Part shown: positions 61,006 through 64,000 of the stretch, in pieces
Numbering within the stretch: position 1 is the first letter of the stretch
Layout: each line of letters opens with the position of its first letter
Origin: Gp1-AA145 sp963757135
GTDB lineage: Bacteria; Acidobacteriota; Terriglobia; Terriglobales; Acidobacteriaceae
Assembly (NCBI GenBank): GCA_963757135.1
Contig: CAVWQE010000011.1
Coordinates: 62,001 to 126,000 of the forward strand
Direction of reading: 5' to 3'
DNA: 64,000 nt
Translations under genes and position numbers: made by a program
The notes under the pieces: model-generated
The model's input: the letters and a program-made list of their open reading frames with translations, nothing else
What the model was told of the DNA's origin: nothing
Database searches by the model: none

Positions 61006-61058
61006 TGGGTAAGAAAAGAGCGGGAGCAGAGCCCGCTCTCGAATGGAAAAGACCGAAC

Positions 61059-61385
61059 CTAGCGTTTTAACTCTACGGCGATCACTTCGAATGGCGTCTT
61101 GCCGAGGTTTTCTGGCAGGTGGGTAAAGGCGTCCATGTACTGCACCGTCCCGGCATTCGCATTGATGTCTTCCGTCCGCCCGTCTGGGTAGGTGAACTTG
61201 TGATGGGCGTCTGTCAGGAACACGGCAATGGATTCTGGGTGGCTGTGCATCACCGATTTTTCGCCCGGCCCATACTTGATGCGCAGCACGCGGATACGCT
61301 CGTTCTCGAACTCGACTTTGTAATGCTGAGGGTCAACTTTCACTGGGTCTTCGGCGGGTAGTTGGGGCATTCTTGCTGTTGCCAT
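61059..61385 (-). CDS. Small single-domain cupin
   Basis: A 108-residue protein from an ATG preceded by AAGGAGG. The cupin pattern is VEFENERIRVLRIKYGPGEK, then SVMHSHPESIAVFLTDAHHK, with HxH plus Glu as metal ligands, a PDGRTEDINANAGTV turn, and a second motif with His in FTHLPENLGKTPFEVIAVEL. It resembles unit 2 of the two-cupin protein at 5947-6621. It lacks a signal peptide. Substrate unknown. It is 46 bases downstream of the secreted-protein gene on the same strand, so co-transcription is likely. Confidence 0.82.
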   Translation of the reverse strand: MATARMPQLPAEDPVKVDPQHYKVEFENERIRVLRIKYGPGEKSVMHSHPESIAVFLTDAHHKFTYPDGRTEDINANAGTVQYMDAFTHLPENLGKTPFEVIAVELKR

Positions 61386-61431
61386 GTATCCTCCTTAAGA
61401 TTTGATGAGATCGGCATAACGGGAATCCGCC

Positions 61432-61992
61432 TCACTGGATGCGGCCCAAGGGGCCATTTGCTGCCGGAAATTGACTGGTGTTTAGCACTTGTATGCCCGC
61501 GTTGTGGTCGCCGTCGAAAGGCGTCACCGTGCCCGGGCATCCGGCATTGACCGCTTGTGCCGGATCGGCAAACCATAATCCAAGGTGGTGCAGTTCGACC
61601 GGCACTGCAGGCATGCCGGGGTTAAGGATGAAGGTCTCATCGCTGAAGATCCCAGTTACGTCCAATACACCGCTGCCGTTTGCGTTGGTGGTCAGGTCGC
61701 CCTGGTACCACGCCGGAACGAAGGGTGCGGTCGGGGTATTGATCACAAAGAGAGTGAAATCGGTGTTGGGTGGAAGATCGACCACTTCCACGTGCATGTT
61801 CTGAACCGGTCCCAGGTCACTGATCGTGACCCGTCCACGTGCTCCAGTCCTGAGGCAGGATACCGCGCCCGCGGATTTGACTAAATTGAAAACAGTGCTG
61901 TCGTTGGCGGCTGCATTCGCGAGCGGAACTGTTGCAATTGAACCGATGGCGACTGCAAGGGCAACGCTTATTGCGACGGTGTTTTTCTTCAT
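61432..61992 (-). CDS. Secreted hypothetical beta-rich protein
   Basis: A 186-residue protein with a clear signal peptide MKKNTVAISVALAVAIGSIA (cleaved near ANAAAN). The mature domain is a beta sandwich (GARGRVTISDLGPVQNMHVE, LPPNTDFTLFVINTP, NGSGVLDVTGIFSDETFILN), with two cysteines (46 and about 154) that could bridge. It contains no catalytic motif and could be a CHRD-like or ligand-binding sandwich, but is not assigned. Translation is likely strong: three tandem ribosome binding sites precede it. Confidence 0.72.
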   Translation of the reverse strand: MKKNTVAISVALAVAIGSIATVPLANAAANDSTVFNLVKSAGAVSCLRTGARGRVTISDLGPVQNMHVEVVDLPPNTDFTLFVINTPTAPFVPAWYQGDLTTNANGSGVLDVTGIFSDETFILNPGMPAVPVELHHLGLWFADPAQAVNAGCPGTVTPFDGDHNAGIQVLNTSQFPAANGPLGRIQ

Positions 61993-62000
61993 TGAAGTTA

Positions 62001-62026
62001 CTCCTTATCTCCTTATCTCCTTATCT
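62001..62026 (-). promoter_or_regulatory. Three tandem Shine-Dalgarno units
   Basis: On the minus strand the 8-base unit ATAAGGAG occurs three times in a row (complement CTCCTTAT at 62001, 62009 and 62017), the last one 8 bases before the ATG at 61992. Only the nearest unit is at normal spacing. The array is prone to slippage, so its unit number may vary between strains. Confidence 0.75.
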
Positions 62027-62241
62027 TGCGGTTGGTTCCTTAGGGAGTGATGTTGCAGAACGAAATATCGTTTGTTCCTGCCCCACACGGAACTGTCGAA
62101 AATGACAGGTACCCTCATAACCCAGCGCCGAACAGCATGCCCGCATCCTTGCGACTGAGACCCACGTGCGAAGGGAGCAACTGCCGGCTGGTCTGCAAAC
62201 CGGAAGTCATTCGAGCCTCCAACTGGTAGTTCATCGTCTCA

Positions 62242-62311
62242 GTTGACGTAACATTCCTATGGCACTCATTAACTCGGACGGCGTAATCTTGACCCCGGCT
62301 CCGGCATCAAC
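62242..62311 (+). repeat. Dispersed palindromic repeat, copy 15
   Basis: GTTGACGTAACATTCC then TATGGCACTCATT, ending near CATCAAC (62305-62311), so the length (70 bp) and terminal inversion match copy 11. It lies 9 bases before the ATG at 62320. The gap from 61993 to 62241 has no other gene apart from the Shine-Dalgarno array. Confidence 0.75.
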
Positions 62312-62319
62312 GGATCGTC

Positions 62320-62751
62320 ATGCCATCATCTATTTCAAACGAGAAACGCACAGCGGTTCACGGCCTCGGCGAGATTGCGCTCCGCGTCAACAACTTAGAC
62401 AGCAGCCAGAAATTCTACGAAGAAGTCATCGGTCTCACCTTGATGACCCGATTTCCAAACGCCGCATTCTTCAAGATCGCGGACGGCTACGGAGGACACA
62501 CCCAAGTGCTCGCGCTGTTCGACCGCTCGCACCTCCCCGGCTACAAAGGTATAGACGCAGGGACATCCACGATCGACCACATAGCGTTCGAGATACCACT
62601 TGCTGATTTCACAGCCGAAGTTAGGAGACTGAAGGGGCTAGGACTGGCAATCGAAACTGCTGAGCATACGTGGGTGCATTGGCGATCCCTCTATGTGAAT
62701 GATCCTGAGGGCAATCAGGTGGAACTGGTCGCTTACGACCCAAGCGTTTAA
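62320..62751 (+). CDS. VOC-superfamily (glyoxalase-like) protein
   Basis: A 143-residue protein with two beta-alpha-beta-beta-beta units. Unit 1: GLGEIALRVNNLDSSQKFYE, EVIGLTLMTRFPNAAFFKIA. Unit 2: TIDHIAFEIPLADFTAEVRR, LYVNDPEGNQVELVAYDP. Potential metal ligands are His14 in VHGLG, His in IDHIAFEI and Glu in QVELVAY, as in glyoxalase I and extradiol dioxygenases. The substrate is not predictable. It is the single gene between repeat copies 15 and 16. Confidence 0.85.
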   Translation: MPSSISNEKRTAVHGLGEIALRVNNLDSSQKFYEEVIGLTLMTRFPNAAFFKIADGYGGHTQVLALFDRSHLPGYKGIDAGTSTIDHIAFEIPLADFTAEVRRLKGLGLAIETAEHTWVHWRSLYVNDPEGNQVELVAYDPSV

Positions 62752-62772
62752 AGGGCAAGATTATCTATGTCA

Positions 62773-62801
62773 ATTGGCGAAATATCTCGATATCACTTTT
62801 T
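62773..62801 (+). repeat. Dispersed palindromic repeat, copy 16
   Basis: ATTGGCGAAATATC then TCGATATCACTTTTT, 21 bases after the VOC gene stop. The right arm is poorly preserved. Confidence 0.7.
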
Positions 62802-62914
62802 GTCACGGGAAAAGCAATGATCACAGGAGGCTGAGGAACTGCGTTGATTCACCCTCCGTATATTGTTCTATTGCATATCGGACTGACAATAAGTTTGGCC
62901 CCTAGGAACGTCTG

Positions 62915-63490
62915 GTGAGCGCTAAACCGACATCGAAAGCAAATTCCATGGACGTCTTTCAGAGCGTCTGGTACCGGCTCGTGTTGCTTTTCCTTGCCCT
63001 CTATCTAACCGTGTTCTGGTTTGTCCTCGGGCCGAGCAATCCGTGGTACGCCGTGGGGGTGGTCGGGGAAACATTCGGCCTCGGCCCCGCAGTGGCCGCC
63101 CCCGTTATGCGAATTGTGCCTCGCCAATGGTTCCGCGTGCCTATGGGCGAGCGTGTACTCCACCGCATCCTCGGCGTCGGAATTTTCTGCTGGCTGCTCG
63201 ATGTCTCCGGATGGAACCGCCGTGTAGCCGAATCTATGCGAGGATTCTCGGGCAAAAGAGCCGGCTTATCCTCCCTGGAACAGTCTGTGCGAGGAAATGT
63301 CAGCGCCCACGGAACCTGCTTTGCCATCCACGTGCTATTGGCCGTCCTCGCGCTTTCCACCAGGCACCCGTGGAGCGCCACGCTATGGATGCTGCTGCCG
63401 GGTGTAGTCGTTCATCTTTACCCGGTGCTGCTACAGCGCTCCATCATGCTTCGACTCCAACCTCTGCTGGATGAGACTAGCTCCTGCTGA
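62915..63490 (+). CDS. Hypothetical integral membrane protein
   Basis: A 191-residue protein starting at a GTG (62915), or at the ATG at 62948. About four hydrophobic spans are present: YRLVLLFLALYLTVFWFVLG, a GVGIFCWLLDVSG segment, CFAIHVLLAVLALST, and LWMLLPGVVVHLYPVLLQR. The second cytoplasmic loop contains a QWFRVPMGERVLHR stretch. No family recognised. It sits between repeat copies 16 and 17, its stop 48 bases before the latter. Confidence 0.65.
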   Translation: MSAKPTSKANSMDVFQSVWYRLVLLFLALYLTVFWFVLGPSNPWYAVGVVGETFGLGPAVAAPVMRIVPRQWFRVPMGERVLHRILGVGIFCWLLDVSGWNRRVAESMRGFSGKRAGLSSLEQSVRGNVSAHGTCFAIHVLLAVLALSTRHPWSATLWMLLPGVVVHLYPVLLQRSIMLRLQPLLDETSSC

Positions 63491-63538
63491 TTGGGTCGGA
63501 CGCTGAGAGCCAACCCTGAGCAGCGGGCTTTTTGGTCA

Positions 63539-63569
63539 GTTGACGATACATCCCCATATCACTCATTGG
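63539..63569 (+). repeat. Dispersed palindromic repeat, copy 17
   Basis: GTTGACGATACATCC then CCATATCACTCATTGG. It is the last copy in the window; the family may continue to the right. Confidence 0.8.
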
Positions 63570-63630
63570 CGGTGTTAAAGCCAGGTCTTGGTACCACTTC
63601 AATTTCGCTTATGGCTGGAACAGCAAAAAT

Positions 63631-63978
63631 TCACTGCACTCGCCGCCGTGTTGCGATCTTCGCCCTCTGTTCTTTGAGCGCTTGCGTTGACCGCTGCATG
63701 CGCACCTGTTTCGCCAACTCCTGCTCGAATTTATCCACGAGTGAATCGCAAGAGCTAATCGTCTCACCAGGGCTATTGTGAATGCAGAGCGATTTCGCAG
63801 CGTCATTCACCAGCTTTCCTACCGACAGCAAGAAGGAAATCCCCGGAACAAGAAACCAGAAGTCACGCCATTCGCTTTTGGCTGTTTCAAACGGATCAAT
63901 TAGAACTACTTGTGCGCGCTCCGGGCGTGCCATGGTTACAGACAAATAGACGTGCTTCGGAAAATCACTATCGTTCAA
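63631..63978 (-). CDS. Hypothetical 115-residue protein
   Basis: A minus-strand frame from 63978. A possible membrane-associated segment (FWFLVPGISFLLSVGKLV) is followed by a charged coiled-coil-prone helix (LVDKFEQELAKQVRMQRSTQ, then ALKEQRAKIATRRRVQ). No family recognised. It lies right of repeat copy 17, with its 3' end facing the repeat. Confidence 0.5.
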   Translation of the reverse strand: MNDSDFPKHVYLSVTMARPERAQVVLIDPFETAKSEWRDFWFLVPGISFLLSVGKLVNDAAKSLCIHNSPGETISSCDSLVDKFEQELAKQVRMQRSTQALKEQRAKIATRRRVQ

Positions 63979-64000
63979 GAGCCAAGTTCTGATCGCGTCG

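Noticed and set aside
62047..62229. 60-residue plus-strand ORF
   Set aside because: No ribosome binding site or domain, and composition resembles non-coding DNA.
42665..63569. Dispersed repeats as a CRISPR array
   Set aside because: Copies are separated by tens to thousands of bases containing genes, vary in sequence, and have no cas genes nearby.
42665..63569. Calling the repeats confirmed integron attC sites
   Set aside because: End polarity is opposite to the RYYYAAC...GTTRRRY order and no integrase gene is in the window; kept only as a hypothesis.

Overview
The window looks like a chromosomal segment of a soil-type Acidobacteriota (Terriglobia-like) genome. This is inferred from the mixture of protein families, not from a marker gene: a roughly 1,050-residue Oar-like TonB-dependent receptor with an N-terminal carboxypeptidase-regulatory domain, a CadC-like winged-helix/TPR regulator, three secreted YVTN beta-propellers, small secreted NTF2-like proteins, and IS110-type transposases. 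No rRNA, tRNA or CRISPR array was seen.

Left part (1-26 kb): a tandem family of secreted NTF2/DUF4440-like proteins (two intact, one frameshifted, one almost erased), then a patchwork of organic-acid metabolism. It holds a MaoC-type hydratase, a CaiB-type CoA transferase and a CitE-type lyase (together resembling a C5-dicarboxylate/itaconate-type CoA route), a tartrate/D-malate dehydrogenase, two MFS carboxylate permeases (one paired with a ModA-like periplasmic protein, as in trans-aconitate utilisation), a DctA symporter, an LDH2-type dehydrogenase and an ACMSD-like amidohydrolase. A two-component system, a Myb/HTH protein and the winged-helix/TPR regulator are interspersed. An aldehyde dehydrogenase remnant marks the end of this part.

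Middle (26-41 kb): a lasso-peptide-type RiPP locus. A J-domain-like protein and two divergent HTH/S24-like regulators precede an ABC exporter, a PqqD-like RRE protein (B1), a transglutaminase-like leader peptidase (B2), an asparagine-synthetase-like cyclase (C) and a 41-residue precursor. The precursor is encoded last, behind a strong ribosome binding site and before a terminator. Its leader fits the lasso leader spacing exactly and predicts a Gly1-Glu8 ring, but has Ile where Thr is expected. Converging on it is an operon of a TonB-dependent receptor and an S9 peptidase, the pair that in proteobacterial lasso loci takes up and linearises the peptide. This would give one locus making, exporting, importing and opening a lasso peptide.

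Right part (42-64 kb): mostly small, secreted, membrane or unassignable genes, punctuated by 17 copies of a 57-75 bp imperfect palindromic repeat, all in the same orientation and mostly lying just 3' of a gene. Two IS110/IS1111-type elements are inserted at the same internal position of this repeat, and a 148-bp inverted-repeat element with a 4-bp target duplication interrupts a third copy. The layout resembles a cassette array, although the repeat ends do not have the polarity of classical integron attC sites. A repeat-free stretch (56.7-62.2 kb) carries a cation transporter, an Hsp15-like S4 protein, an odd SRAP-TonB receptor fusion, a cupin and a secreted protein.
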